NCBI GenBank assembly: GCA_910577885.1
Contig: CAJTNK010000010.1
Coordinates: 1 to 33,962 of the forward strand
Reading direction: 5' to 3'
DNA from: an uncultured Rikenella sp.
GTDB lineage: Bacteria > Bacteroidota > Bacteroidia > Bacteroidales > Rikenellaceae
Length of the DNA: 33,962 nt
Positions 16,887 to 26,201 of the stretch are shown in pieces. The translations under genes and the position numbers were made by a program. Positions within the stretch are counted from its first letter, which is position 1. Every line of letters begins with the position of its first letter. The notes beneath the pieces are model-generated. The model did not search any database and was not told the origin of the DNA. It was given only the letters and a program-made list of their open reading frames with translations.

Positions 16887-17591
16887 ATGATTCCTAAAAT
16901 CATTCATTATTGTTGGTTTGGTCGTGGACCCATGTCGGAGTTGGCAAACAAATGTATTGCATCTTGGAAAAAGTATTTGCCGGAATATGAGTTGAGGCTT
17001 TGGAATGAAGATACTTTTGATCTTGAGTCGCATCCTTTTACGAAAGAAGCCTATGAGGCGCGTAAATTCGCGTTTATTACGGACTATGTTCGGTTGTGGG
17101 CTTTGTATAATTATGGCGGTATTTACATGGACACAGATGTTGAGGTGTTGGGGCCCTTGGATGAATTTTTGATTCATCCTGCGTTTTCCGGCTTTGAAGA
17201 TGAAACGCATATTCCGACTGGAATTATGGCTTCAGAGAAGAACGGGGTATGGGCGGGGGAACAACTGGTGTATTATGATGGGCGGCACTTCAAACTGCCT
17301 GATGGAACATTAGATACTACAACCAATGTGGTGATTATGTGCCAGAATATGAGTGCTGAAGGATTTGTGCTGAAGAATTCTCGCCAGAATTTTCGCGGAA
17401 TAATTGAGATTTATCCGAAAGATTATTTTTGTCCTAAATCTTATGTGACAGGCAAGATTCAGTTGACGGCAAATACCCGGACCATTCATCATTTTGCTGG
17501 ATCTTGGCACACTCCTTGGCAAAAGTTCAAAATGAAGATCAAACCGGTTTTGTCTAAAATTGGATTTTTGAGACTGATTGGTAAAGCGTAA
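16887..17591 (+). CDS. GT32-type glycosyltransferase (DXD sugar-binding)
   Basis: A 234-aa enzyme beginning IPKIIHYCWFGRGPM, with SWKKYLPEYELRLWNED, ARKFAFITDYVRLWALYNYGG and the metal/sugar-nucleotide motif GGIYMDTDVE (about residues 78-87). This combination is the Gly_transf_sug/GT32 signature of capsule and O-antigen transferases related to OCH1 and mannosyltransferases. It starts 8 nt after the polymerase gene. A short basic C-terminal region could associate with the membrane. Donor sugar unknown. Confidence 0.92.
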   Translation: MIPKIIHYCWFGRGPMSELANKCIASWKKYLPEYELRLWNEDTFDLESHPFTKEAYEARKFAFITDYVRLWALYNYGGIYMDTDVEVLGPLDEFLIHPAFSGFEDETHIPTGIMASEKNGVWAGEQLVYYDGRHFKLPDGTLDTTTNVVIMCQNMSAEGFVLKNSRQNFRGIIEIYPKDYFCPKSYVTGKIQLTANTRTIHHFAGSWHTPWQKFKMKIKPVLSKIGFLRLIGKA

Positions 17592-17603
17592 AAATACCAG
17601 GAG

Positions 17604-18419
17604 ATGGAGAAGTTCAGTGTCCTGCTCTCGGTTTATGCACGGGAAACAGCCGAATACTTTGATTTGGCTTTGAGAAGTATTTTTGAGCAGACAGTGGTGC
17701 CGGATGAGGTGATATTGGTCAAAGACGGGCCGCTTACGCCGACTCTTGACGCAGTGATTGATCGTTATGTTGCACAATATTCTATATTGTGTGTTGTGTC
17801 TTTATCACAGAATGTCGGTCTTGGTGCAGCGTTGAACGAAGGGTTAAAACATTGTTCTTACGAATTGGTTGCTCGGATGGATTCTGACGACATCTGTGTC
17901 TTAGATCGTTTTGAACAACAATTGGCTGTATGGGGCGAACACCCTGAATTTGATGTGATTGGCGGATGGATTGATGAATTTATAACGAATCCTGATTGTC
18001 CTGAATCTGTGCGGCAGTTACCCGAAACACAGGATAAGATACGTAGTTTTTTTTGTTCACGAAGTCCGTTGAATCATGTGAGCGTGATGTTTCGTCGTTC
18101 CAAAGTATTGGCTGCTGGAGGTTATCAGTCGTTTTATTTGTTGGAAGATTACTGGCTATGGGGACGAATGTTAGCTGCTGGAGCACGGTTTTATAATATT
18201 CCTGCAGTTTTGGTTCATGTCAGAGGTGGACAAGCTATGGCGGCACGTCGAGGAGGGTGGAAATATGCAAAAAGCGAGATTCGTTTACAACGGAAGTTTC
18301 TTCAACTTGGGTTAATAAATGGGCGTGTGTTTTGGAAAAATGTCGCTGTACGATTTACGGTGCGTATGATGCCCAATGTATTACGTGCTTTTGTTTATCA
18401 AAAATTATTGCGGAAATAA
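17604..18419 (+). CDS. Glycosyltransferase family 2 (AmsE-like), last gene of the operon
   Basis: A 271-aa GT2 enzyme: FSVLLSVYARETAEYFDLAL, PDEVILVKDGPLT, SQNVGLGAALNEGLKHC, and the DXD region ARMDSDDICVLDRFE, followed by VIGGWIDEF and an NHVSVMFRRSKV acceptor-side segment. The layout resembles AmsE-type transferases of exopolysaccharide clusters. It lies 12 nt downstream of the GT32 gene and closes the operon. A new promoter and a clear change to GC-rich sequence follow within 150-200 bases. Confidence 0.9.
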   Translation: MEKFSVLLSVYARETAEYFDLALRSIFEQTVVPDEVILVKDGPLTPTLDAVIDRYVAQYSILCVVSLSQNVGLGAALNEGLKHCSYELVARMDSDDICVLDRFEQQLAVWGEHPEFDVIGGWIDEFITNPDCPESVRQLPETQDKIRSFFCSRSPLNHVSVMFRRSKVLAAGGYQSFYLLEDYWLWGRMLAAGARFYNIPAVLVHVRGGQAMAARRGGWKYAKSEIRLQRKFLQLGLINGRVFWKNVAVRFTVRMMPNVLRAFVYQKLLRK

Positions 18420-18530
18420 TCTGGAGGTGGGAATAGTTGATAGGGTTTCGGTTGGTAAAAATGCTATTTTCAAAAAGATGATTTGCTTGCTTTTTGTGGT
18501 GTTTTTTTAATGAATTCTGTTATTTATATC
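18420..18530 (+). terminator. End of polysaccharide operon, weak terminator candidate
   Basis: AT-rich, no gene. CAAAAAG (about 18471-18477) can pair with CTTTTTG (about 18490-18496) and is followed by GTGGTGTTTTTTT, a seven-T run. The loop is long and the stem A/T-rich, so this is only a candidate. Confidence 0.35.
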
Positions 18531-18559
18531 TTGTAATGAGGTAAGATTTCTTACATTTG
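18531..18559 (+). promoter_or_regulatory. Promoter of the SGC...H / DUF2589 operon
   Basis: TTG at 18531-18533 and TACATTTG at 18552-18559 (exact TAnnTTTG) with an 18-nt spacer. Transcription would start near 18566 and leave about 54 nt before the ATG at 18620. This also rules out the upstream TTG start at 18557, which lies inside the -7 box. Confidence 0.7.
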
Positions 18560-18619
18560 AGGGAAACAGGTTGTGCGGAGTTTGGGAGAGAGGGACAACA
18601 GAATACCCGTGTTTGCCTT

Positions 18620-19252
18620 ATGCCTCTGACACCGACTCAATTTTTTCGAGACTACGGCCGGCATATCGCTCGTACACCGGCGGCCGATCGCTACACCCCT
18701 GTGGTGCGTAATCTCGATATCCCCATTGCCGATCCGGCGATCCGGGGGCGGTTCCTATGCTACGGACGTGCTTATCCGGGCGTACTCTCTGCCGTGATCT
18801 ACCATCCCGGCTGGATCACTTATATGAAACTGTCCGGTCCTTACTGTGCCACGATCAGTTATGCGTTCAGCGGTTGTTACATGGCCAAGCTGTGCTTCCG
18901 GGGAGAGTGGTATGTGATGCACATAGGCACAGCCGATTCGTTGGCCGAAGACTGTCGGACCACGTGGATGGACTTTCTGAACCGCTATCGACAGGATATC
19001 TCGCGCATCACCATCATCAGACCCAGTGACGAGTCGCCTTACGAAGAGTGGAAGGACTTGAAATTCCGCCGCAACCGGCAGGGACTGACTGTAGCCGGCT
19101 TTTTCGACGACCGCAACCGCGGTTATTCGCTGGTCTACGACCTGCGGAACTGTCGCGTGGCGGACAACGATGCCAGGCGGATTGTCCTGGCACAGCGATG
19201 TCTATTGACCCGTGCGATCGACAAGATGCACTACTATTGGAAAACATTCTGA
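18620..19252 (+). CDS. Unassigned 210-aa protein with CNF1-like SGC...H arrangement
   Basis: I do not recognise the family. The 210-aa protein has no signal peptide or membrane helix, is rich in Tyr, Arg and Asp, and has a beta-rich central part. Residues 84-86 are Ser-Gly-Cys (Cys86) and His101 follows exactly 15 residues later, in VMHIGTADS. CNF1-family glutamine deamidases have their catalytic Cys866 and His881 at the same spacing, with the Cys in an SGC context, in two adjacent strands. I infer only a possible deamidase/transglutaminase-like or CheD-like fold. ATG 18620 is used because the open frame further upstream overlaps the promoter. The stop abuts the next ATG directly (TGAATG), so it is co-expressed with two DUF2589 proteins. 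GC content is well above that of the polysaccharide genes before it. Confidence 0.75.
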   Translation: MPLTPTQFFRDYGRHIARTPAADRYTPVVRNLDIPIADPAIRGRFLCYGRAYPGVLSAVIYHPGWITYMKLSGPYCATISYAFSGCYMAKLCFRGEWYVMHIGTADSLAEDCRTTWMDFLNRYRQDISRITIIRPSDESPYEEWKDLKFRRNRQGLTVAGFFDDRNRGYSLVYDLRNCRVADNDARRIVLAQRCLLTRAIDKMHYYWKTF

Positions 19253-19798
19253 ATGGCTATGGGAGGATTTTGGAGCCGCGAGAAGAACAGTTCGCAGAGT
19301 CTGGCCGACCTGATCCGAGGTCTGCAACACTCCGTGAATGCCGCGATGGAGATGGTCGAGACCCGGAATGTCGAACTTCTGGGGCGTTACTTCTCGCCCG
19401 AGGGCGAACCGCTCGTCCGGCGACTCAACATCGACGAACAGACGGCTGTCGACGTGCCGTTGATCTCGATCGTCAACCCCTCGACCATCAACATCAAGGA
19501 GGTCGAGATGGATTTCTCGGTCCAGATCGACTCTTCGGACCTGCGTTGCAAACGGCCTCAGGAGGGATTCCAGGCGGGCGACGCGGAGGCCAACTTCGAC
19601 AATCGCCTCCGTCGCTCCAGTATCGAGGTGAGCTTCGGCGGCAACGGCAACGACGCCTCGCGCATGCAGGTGCACGTGAAGTTCGAGGCCCGGCCGATTC
19701 TCGAGGGCCTTTCGCGCCTCATCGACGAGTACGACAAAACGATTCTCCCGTACAGCACTTCGCCCGCCGAGCGCGAGGAGTATACGAAAACCGAATAA
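19253..19798 (+). CDS. DUF2589-type protein, paralogue 1
   Basis: A 181-aa cytoplasmic-looking protein without signal or membrane segments. The domain layout matches DUF2589: an N-terminal helix SLADLIRGLQHSVNAAMEMV (16-35), a central DVPLISIVNPSTINIKEVEMDF strand region (67-88), and a C-terminal QVHVKFEARPILEGLSRLID (139-158). The same three blocks recur in the next gene, so the two are paralogues. Function is unknown; the symmetric pattern (helix, beta sandwich, helix) suggests a structural or assembly role, which is inference. It begins on the base after the previous stop and ends 29 nt before the next gene. Confidence 0.75.
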   Translation: MAMGGFWSREKNSSQSLADLIRGLQHSVNAAMEMVETRNVELLGRYFSPEGEPLVRRLNIDEQTAVDVPLISIVNPSTINIKEVEMDFSVQIDSSDLRCKRPQEGFQAGDAEANFDNRLRRSSIEVSFGGNGNDASRMQVHVKFEARPILEGLSRLIDEYDKTILPYSTSPAEREEYTKTE

Positions 19799-19827
19799 TC
19801 ACAGACTTCTCTTCAATCCTTCTTGCT

Positions 19828-20457
19828 ATGCCGAACGACAACAACGCAGCCACCAAATTTTCGGGTCTGCCGATCGCCGAGTTGATCGCCGCCCCGCTCA
19901 CCGCCGCTTGCGACTCGCAAAAGCGGCTGGCCCAATCGGCCTTTGAGTTCATGACCGAGATCGGGTACCTCGATCCCAAAGCCCAGACGCCCCGGCTGTT
20001 GGAGTTCACGCTCGAACGGCCGGTCGAAGGGGCCTCTGCGCCGCAGAAGCTGCAGGTTCGGGCACCCTTCCTGGGGCTTGTGCCGCTGCCGGCCCTGCTG
20101 ATCGACGACGTTCAGATCGACTTCCAAATGGAGGTCACGACCACCGAGACCGAGACCCAAAAATCGACCAAGGAGTTGAATACGACGGCCAATGCGAGTT
20201 TCCGATTCGGATGTTTCGCTTCGGGTTCGGTGAGCGTGAACGGCAAGGTCTCCTCCTCGCGCGAGAATACCCGATCGACCAACCAAACGGCCAAGTATCA
20301 GGTCCATGTCTCGGCCCGTCAGCAACCTCCCACCGAGGGGATCAGCCGGCTGATGGACATCATGGCCTCGTGTGTCGAGCCGGTGCGACTCGACGTTGGC
20401 GGTTCGACGTCGGGCGGTGCCCCCGTCGCGGCCGACAAGGGGAAAGACAAGGCGTAA
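19828..20457 (+). CDS. DUF2589 domain protein, paralogue 2
   Basis: A 209-aa protein that fits DUF2589 more closely than its neighbour. LPIAELIAAPLTAACDSQ and LAQSAFEFMTEIGYL (14-48) form the N-terminal helices; VPLPALLIDDVQIDFQMEV (85-103) the central strands; a Ser/Thr/Glu-rich loop (104-155) follows; then YQVHVSARQQPPTEGISRLMDI (158-179) and a low-complexity tail ending KGKDKA. The frame stays open for 260 codons upstream, but that extension overlaps the two preceding genes; ATG 19828 begins at the domain. Role unknown. A strong symmetric hairpin follows at 20510. Confidence 0.82.
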   Translation: MPNDNNAATKFSGLPIAELIAAPLTAACDSQKRLAQSAFEFMTEIGYLDPKAQTPRLLEFTLERPVEGASAPQKLQVRAPFLGLVPLPALLIDDVQIDFQMEVTTTETETQKSTKELNTTANASFRFGCFASGSVSVNGKVSSSRENTRSTNQTAKYQVHVSARQQPPTEGISRLMDIMASCVEPVRLDVGGSTSGGAPVAADKGKDKA

Positions 20458-20509
20458 TCCCTCCCCGGCTTGGGCTTTCTCCTCATGCCGGATAGAGACA
20501 TTCAGAAGA

Positions 20510-20549
20510 GAGGGAGGTTCTTGTGCCGCAAGGCACAAGAACCTCCCTC
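20510..20549. terminator. Perfect 18-bp hairpin between converging genes
   Basis: GAGGGAGGTTCTTGTGCC (20510-20527) pairs without mismatch with 20532-20549 around a GCAA tetraloop. It lies 53 nt after the DUF2589 stop (+) and 50 nt after the end of the dCMP deaminase gene (-), so it probably terminates both. There is no T-run on either side. Confidence 0.65.
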
Positions 20550-20599
20550 GTCTGTTGGACAGTCCGCACAAGGTCGCGTATTCCCCGTTGCCTTGCGAA

Positions 20600-21040
20600 T
20601 CAAGCGCCCTCGTCCGACACCTGGACCACTTCGATCCCGGCCCGTTCCAACAACTCGACCCCGTCGCGCGTATGATACGGGTCGCAGAAAACCACTCGAC
20701 GAATACCGGCCTGAATAATCAGTTTCGCACACTCGATGCACGGCGACGCCGTCACATAAAGCGTCGCACCCAACGAACTGTTGTTCGACTTGGCCACCTT
20801 CGTGATCGCGTTCGCCTCGGCATGCAAAACATAAGGCTTCGTCAATCCCGTCGCCTCATCCTCGCACACGTTCTCGAACCCCTGCGGAGTACCGTTGTAA
20901 CCGTCCGAGATAATCATCATGTCCCGAACGATCAACGCACCTACCTGCCGCCTTGCGCAATACGAATTCTCGGCCCATATCCGGGCCATCCGAATATAAC
21001 GGCTGTCCACCTGCCGCTGCTTCTGCTCCTGATATCCCAT
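20600..21040 (-). CDS. Deoxycytidylate (dCMP) deaminase
   Basis: Zinc enzyme that converts dCMP to dUMP for thymidylate synthesis. The 146-aa protein carries the cytidine-deaminase zinc motif HAEANAI (His ligand and catalytic Glu, about residues 75-81) and PCIECAK (two Cys ligands, about 103-109), plus YNGTPQGFENVCED typical of dCMP deaminases. I start at ATG 21040 (MGYQEQKQRQ); a longer frame upstream runs into a repeat element and has no family resemblance. No TAnnTTTG promoter was seen; the region immediately upstream is family B repeat. It may be read with the mutase gene or on its own. Confidence 0.95.
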   Translation of the reverse strand: MGYQEQKQRQVDSRYIRMARIWAENSYCARRQVGALIVRDMMIISDGYNGTPQGFENVCEDEATGLTKPYVLHAEANAITKVAKSNNSSLGATLYVTASPCIECAKLIIQAGIRRVVFCDPYHTRDGVELLERAGIEVVQVSDEGA

Positions 21041-21081
21041 AATGTTGTTGCGATTTACGTGTGTTTTGTTCTTTGAGTTTG

Positions 21082-21350
21082 AGGGTACTGTACCTTTTGT
21101 GAACAAAAGGTACCCAAAAAACTTTCAAAAGTGCTTCGCACTTTAAATCCATTCGGGTCACAAGGTTCTCCGCTCGTTGTTGGTGTGGGGTTTTCTCGGT
21201 GCGGCGCGCTGAGGCTATAATTGCATTACGCGCCGACACCGGAAACCCCACACCAAAGACAGGCAGACACTGTACCGAGATAGAGTTAGGATGCGTGAGC
21301 ATCCTCGGAAGTCTTTCTGGTTCTCTTTCTTCAGAAAGAGAACGGTTCCA
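21082..21350 (+). repeat. Family B multi-hairpin element, copy B-I
   Basis: In order: the end motif GAGGGTACT; stem GTACCTTTTGT (21091-21101) with ACAAAAGGTAC (21104-21114), loop GA; stem AAAGTGC-TTC-GCACTTT (21129-21145); large hairpin with arms GGTGTGGGGTTTTC (21182-21195) and GAAACCCCACACC (21242-21254); small stem AGGATGC-GTGA-GCATCCT (about 21288-21305); stem GTTCTCTTTCT (21320-21330) with AGAAAGAGAAC (21333-21343), loop TC. Non-coding, between the dCMP deaminase and mutase genes. Confidence 0.8.
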
Positions 21351-21397
21351 TCCAGTTCAATGAATAAAAACGCACGAAAAAATCGAGCAAAATTGGT

Positions 21398-23548
<2,151 letters not shown>

Positions 23549-23604
23549 TTGTGCTTGTCTTTACTTGTTCTTTTTTCTGTAAACATTCCCTTTTGGGTAG
23601 AGCA

Positions 23605-23748
23605 GGCCAAAGCATCCCGTAGGGATGCGTTCTGAAGTCTTTTGGGTACCTTTTACCTTCGGTTTCCTCGTGCTACCTCGGCAAAGCCCGCAAGCGGTCT
23701 CTGCTCGCGCAACGCCGCTCGGTTGTTCACAAAAGGTACAGTACCCTC
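23605..23748 (-). repeat. Family B partial element B-II with 76-nt loop insert
   Basis: Reverse orientation relative to B-I. GTACCTTTT (23646-23654) pairs with AAAAGGTAC (23731-23739), but the loop is 76 nt (23655-23730) instead of 2-4 nt. The insert is similar to that in B-III (shared CTACC.CGGCAAAGCCCG.AA and CGGTTGTTCAC). It ends in AGTACCCTC. The neighbouring stem is GCATCCC-GTA-GGGATGC (23612-23628), nearly the same as in B-IV. Confidence 0.8.
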
Positions 23749-23764
23749 AAACAACTTGTCGCCC

Positions 23765-23833
23765 GCCCGCCTAAAAAGGGATTACGCCGTTTCAATGTAA
23801 ATTGAAACGGATGAAATCCCTTTTTAGGCGGGC
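23765..23833. repeat. Family A variant hairpin P4
   Basis: GCCCGCCTAAAAAGGGATT (23765-23783) pairs perfectly over 19 bp with 23815-23833. An inner stem CCGTTTCAAT (23787-23796) pairs with ATTGAAACGG (23801-23810), loop GTAA. The outer GC stem differs from other copies (GCCCGCC/GGCGGGC), and here the CCTAAAAA spacer is also paired. Confidence 0.85.
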
Positions 23834-23873
23834 GACTGACGCGAAGCGTCTGGCTTGGCGAAGATTCTTTGCC

Positions 23874-23947
23874 CCGCGCGCCAGGGAATTTCATCGCGAT
23901 TTATAAATTAAATCGCGCGTAATTCCCCTTTAAGGCGCGGCGCGCGG
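23874..23947 (-). repeat. Family A long hairpin P5, reverse orientation
   Basis: Outer arms CCGCGCGCC (23874-23882) and GGCGCGCGG (23939-23947). Inner stems: GGGAATT (23884-23890) with AATTCCC (23921-23927), and CGCGATTTA (23895-23903) with TAAATCGCG (23909-23917). The CCTTTAAGGCGCGG spacer lies on the right, so the unit is inverted relative to P1-P3. Confidence 0.85.
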
Positions 23948-23982
23948 GGGCGAGCCAGAATTGCGCTCAGGCCGCGCGGGCC

Positions 23983-24060
23983 GTTCTTTTTGTGAACAAA
24001 AAGAACCAAAAAAACTTTCGGCGAAACTTCGTTTCGCATGACTGTTCTTTGGGAAACCCC
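23983..24060 (+). repeat. Family B partial element B-V
   Basis: GTTCTTTTTGT (23983-23993) with ACAAAAAGAAC (23996-24006), loop GA; then CCAAAAAAACTTTC and a second stem GCGAAAC-TTC-GTTTCGC (24021-24037). Same order and spacing as the left end of B-I, with different but still complementary stem sequences. Confidence 0.8.
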
Positions 24061-24089
24061 GTCGGAAAAACAGTTACAGAAAAGAACGG

Positions 24090-25997
24090 TTAAATACCCA
24101 ATTCTGCGAGGTATGTTTCGAGTGATTGGAGGACGTTGGTCCGGACGCTAATGAAGTGCGAGATGCCTGCGGCTTCGAGTTCCGGCTGACAGGCCGGTGC
24201 TCCGGCCACCACCACGATCACGTTCGAGTCGCGGAACGCCGCGAAGACCTCCGGTGCGAGCGTCGCATAGTCGTCGTCCGCCGCGCAGACCACCACGATC
24301 TGTGCCCCCGACGCCTTTGCCGCTTCGATCCCGCCGGCCACCGAGGCGAAGAAGGTGTTGTCCACGGTCCGGATCCCCGCGCAGGCGAAGAAGTTGCAGG
24401 CAAACTGCGCCCGTGCCCGAGCCATCGCCAGCGTGCCGCAAGTCAGCATGAACGCCTTCGGTTCCCGCCCGCTGCGATCCGTCCGCAGGCGCATCGCCTC
24501 GAAAGCCATCGCTCCGCGATACGGCTTCAGCGGCCGGTATTCCGGTTCCCGGTCCGAGTGTTTGCAACCGCAGTGGCAACTCTTCTTACCGCCGCCCCGC
24601 GTGACGACATCCGCCGTGATCTCGGCCGGAGCCACCTCCGTGAAGTTCGGGTACTGGTTCGTCCCCAGCAGAATCTCACGCCGCGTGGCGATATTCTGGT
24701 CCCGCTTGTTGGCCGTCGCTTCGACCTGCTCTTGGATAAACCCTTTTTCGAACGCCGCGACATAACCGCCCAACTCCTCGACCGCCAGGAAGAGTTTCCA
24801 AGCCTCCGCCGCAATCGACGCCGTCAGCTCCTCGATATAGTACGACCCCGCCGCCGGATCGGTCACCTGGTCGAAGTGCGATTCCTCTTTCAACAACAGC
24901 TGCGTGTTCCGCGCAATCCGTGCGCTGAACTCCGTCGGCTGTTCGTAGGCGTGGTCGAACGGCAGCACCTCGATCGAGTCCACCCCCGCAATCGCCGCGC
25001 TCATCGCCTCGGTCGTCCCGCGCAACATATTGACATACGGGTCGTAAACCGTCTGGTTCCATGCCGAAGTCTGGACATGCGCCCGCAGCTTCGAACTGCA
25101 CCCCCGTTTCGGTCCGTACGGTTTCATGATGTTGGCCCACAACATCCGTGCAGCCCGCAGTTTGGCGATCTCGATGAAGTAGCTGGTCCCCACCGAGAAG
25201 TTGAACTTGATGGCCGGCGCCACCTGGTCTACGTTCAGTCCGAGGTCCGTCAGCCGCACCACATACTCATGCCCCATCGCCAAAGCGAACGCCAGCTCCT
25301 GTACCGCCGACGCGCCGCAGTTGTGGAACAGCGTTCCGCTCGCCGCGATCAGCCGCACCCGCTTGTACTGCGGTGCGCGTTCGAGCAGCTCTTTGATCCG
25401 GAGGAACTGTTTGGCTCCGTCCGGCGCCGAACATCCCCAGCTCCCTTTCCGCGAGAGTTTCATGAGCGGGTCGATGGCGAACGTGGCGAACACCTGCTCC
25501 GGATCGAGCCCCTCGGCCGCCGCCTTGTCGAGGAACAACTCGGCCGCCCGGTAGACCCCGCAGCCGCTGAAAGCCAGCTCGATGGCCGTAATCGTGATCC
25601 CGTCCAGCAAGGTATCCAGGTCAGTCGCCGAAAACTCCTTGCTCTTGATAACGAATCCGAGCGAATCCACACCCTTCATCAGCACGTCATGTGCCTGCCG
25701 ATTGGCCGCCCGAGCTTCGCCCGGCTCCACAGCGATCGTCTGCCGGACGCGCCAAGCGTTGTCGCTCTTCACGCCGCGCACGTACGGAAATTCGCCCGGT
25801 AATGTCCCGAGGTGCTTCAACTCGGCCATATCCTCGGCCCGGTAATAAGGCTCGGCCGAGAATCCCTCGATCGTCCGCCATACCAACTTCTTGGTCCGGT
25901 CGGCGCCCTTCAGGTCCTTGGCAATCACCTCCTCCCATGACCCGGTGGTAACGGGCGGAAAGTCGGACAGCAGCTTCGTTGCTTTTTCTTCTGCCAT
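24090..25997 (-). CDS. mutA: Methylmalonyl-CoA mutase, small (beta) subunit
   Basis: Non-catalytic partner of the large subunit in the heterodimeric bacterial mutase. The 635-aa protein repeats the mutase barrel in degenerate form (FAIDPLMKLSRKGSWG, FNFSVGTSYFIEIAKLRAARMLW, DPAAGSYYIEELT) and ends in a B12-like fold that lacks the DxHxxG motif, as expected for this subunit. The linker carries KKSCHCGCKHSD (Cys474, His475, Cys476, Cys478, His480), a metal-site-like cluster I would not expect in the family. It is the upstream gene of the pair. A -7 box TAACTTTG on the minus strand lies about 85 nt before the ATG. Confidence 0.95.
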   Translation of the reverse strand: MAEEKATKLLSDFPPVTTGSWEEVIAKDLKGADRTKKLVWRTIEGFSAEPYYRAEDMAELKHLGTLPGEFPYVRGVKSDNAWRVRQTIAVEPGEARAANRQAHDVLMKGVDSLGFVIKSKEFSATDLDTLLDGITITAIELAFSGCGVYRAAELFLDKAAAEGLDPEQVFATFAIDPLMKLSRKGSWGCSAPDGAKQFLRIKELLERAPQYKRVRLIAASGTLFHNCGASAVQELAFALAMGHEYVVRLTDLGLNVDQVAPAIKFNFSVGTSYFIEIAKLRAARMLWANIMKPYGPKRGCSSKLRAHVQTSAWNQTVYDPYVNMLRGTTEAMSAAIAGVDSIEVLPFDHAYEQPTEFSARIARNTQLLLKEESHFDQVTDPAAGSYYIEELTASIAAEAWKLFLAVEELGGYVAAFEKGFIQEQVEATANKRDQNIATRREILLGTNQYPNFTEVAPAEITADVVTRGGGKKSCHCGCKHSDREPEYRPLKPYRGAMAFEAMRLRTDRSGREPKAFMLTCGTLAMARARAQFACNFFACAGIRTVDNTFFASVAGGIEAAKASGAQIVVVCAADDDYATLAPEVFAAFRDSNVIVVVAGAPACQPELEAAGISHFISVRTNVLQSLETYLAELGI

Positions 25998-26080
25998 GTC
26001 TGTGAGTGTATTTTTTGGGTTATTTATTCGTGGCTACCCCAGCGTCCGTCAACCGCTGTGAATCGGTTAACAGACTCTTA

Positions 26081-26088
26081 CAAAGTTA
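26081..26088 (-). promoter_or_regulatory. -7 box of the mutA promoter
   Basis: CAAAGTTA on the plus strand reads TAACTTTG on the minus strand, an exact TAnnTTTG. No convincing TTG was found 19 nt further upstream, so only the -7 element supports it. The leader would be about 78 nt. Confidence 0.5.
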
Positions 26089-26201
26089 TATGTTTATTTC
26101 AAATTCCACCCCTCCGCACAAAAAAATAGAGCACCCCCATTAAACTTTTCCACCATTCCTCGTCTCACTATCGTACTTTTTTGAATTGTTCTTTGGCTAC
26201 G

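Larger units (their letters stand above)
23549..24089. other. 541-nt repeat-filled gap between the mutase subunit genes
   Basis: Contains no gene. It holds in turn a partial family B element with a loop insert (23605-23748), two family A-type long hairpins (23765-23833 and 23874-23947) and another partial family B hairpin pair (23983-24037). No promoter of the TAnnTTTG type was found for the large-subunit gene on the minus strand. Confidence 0.6.

Noticed and set aside
18557..18619. Upstream TTG start for the 210-aa protein
   Set aside because: It lies within the TACATTTG promoter box, so it would not be transcribed.
19048..19827. 260-residue N-terminal extension of the second DUF2589 protein
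   Set aside because: It overlaps two well-supported genes in another frame and is low-complexity Arg/Gly-rich.
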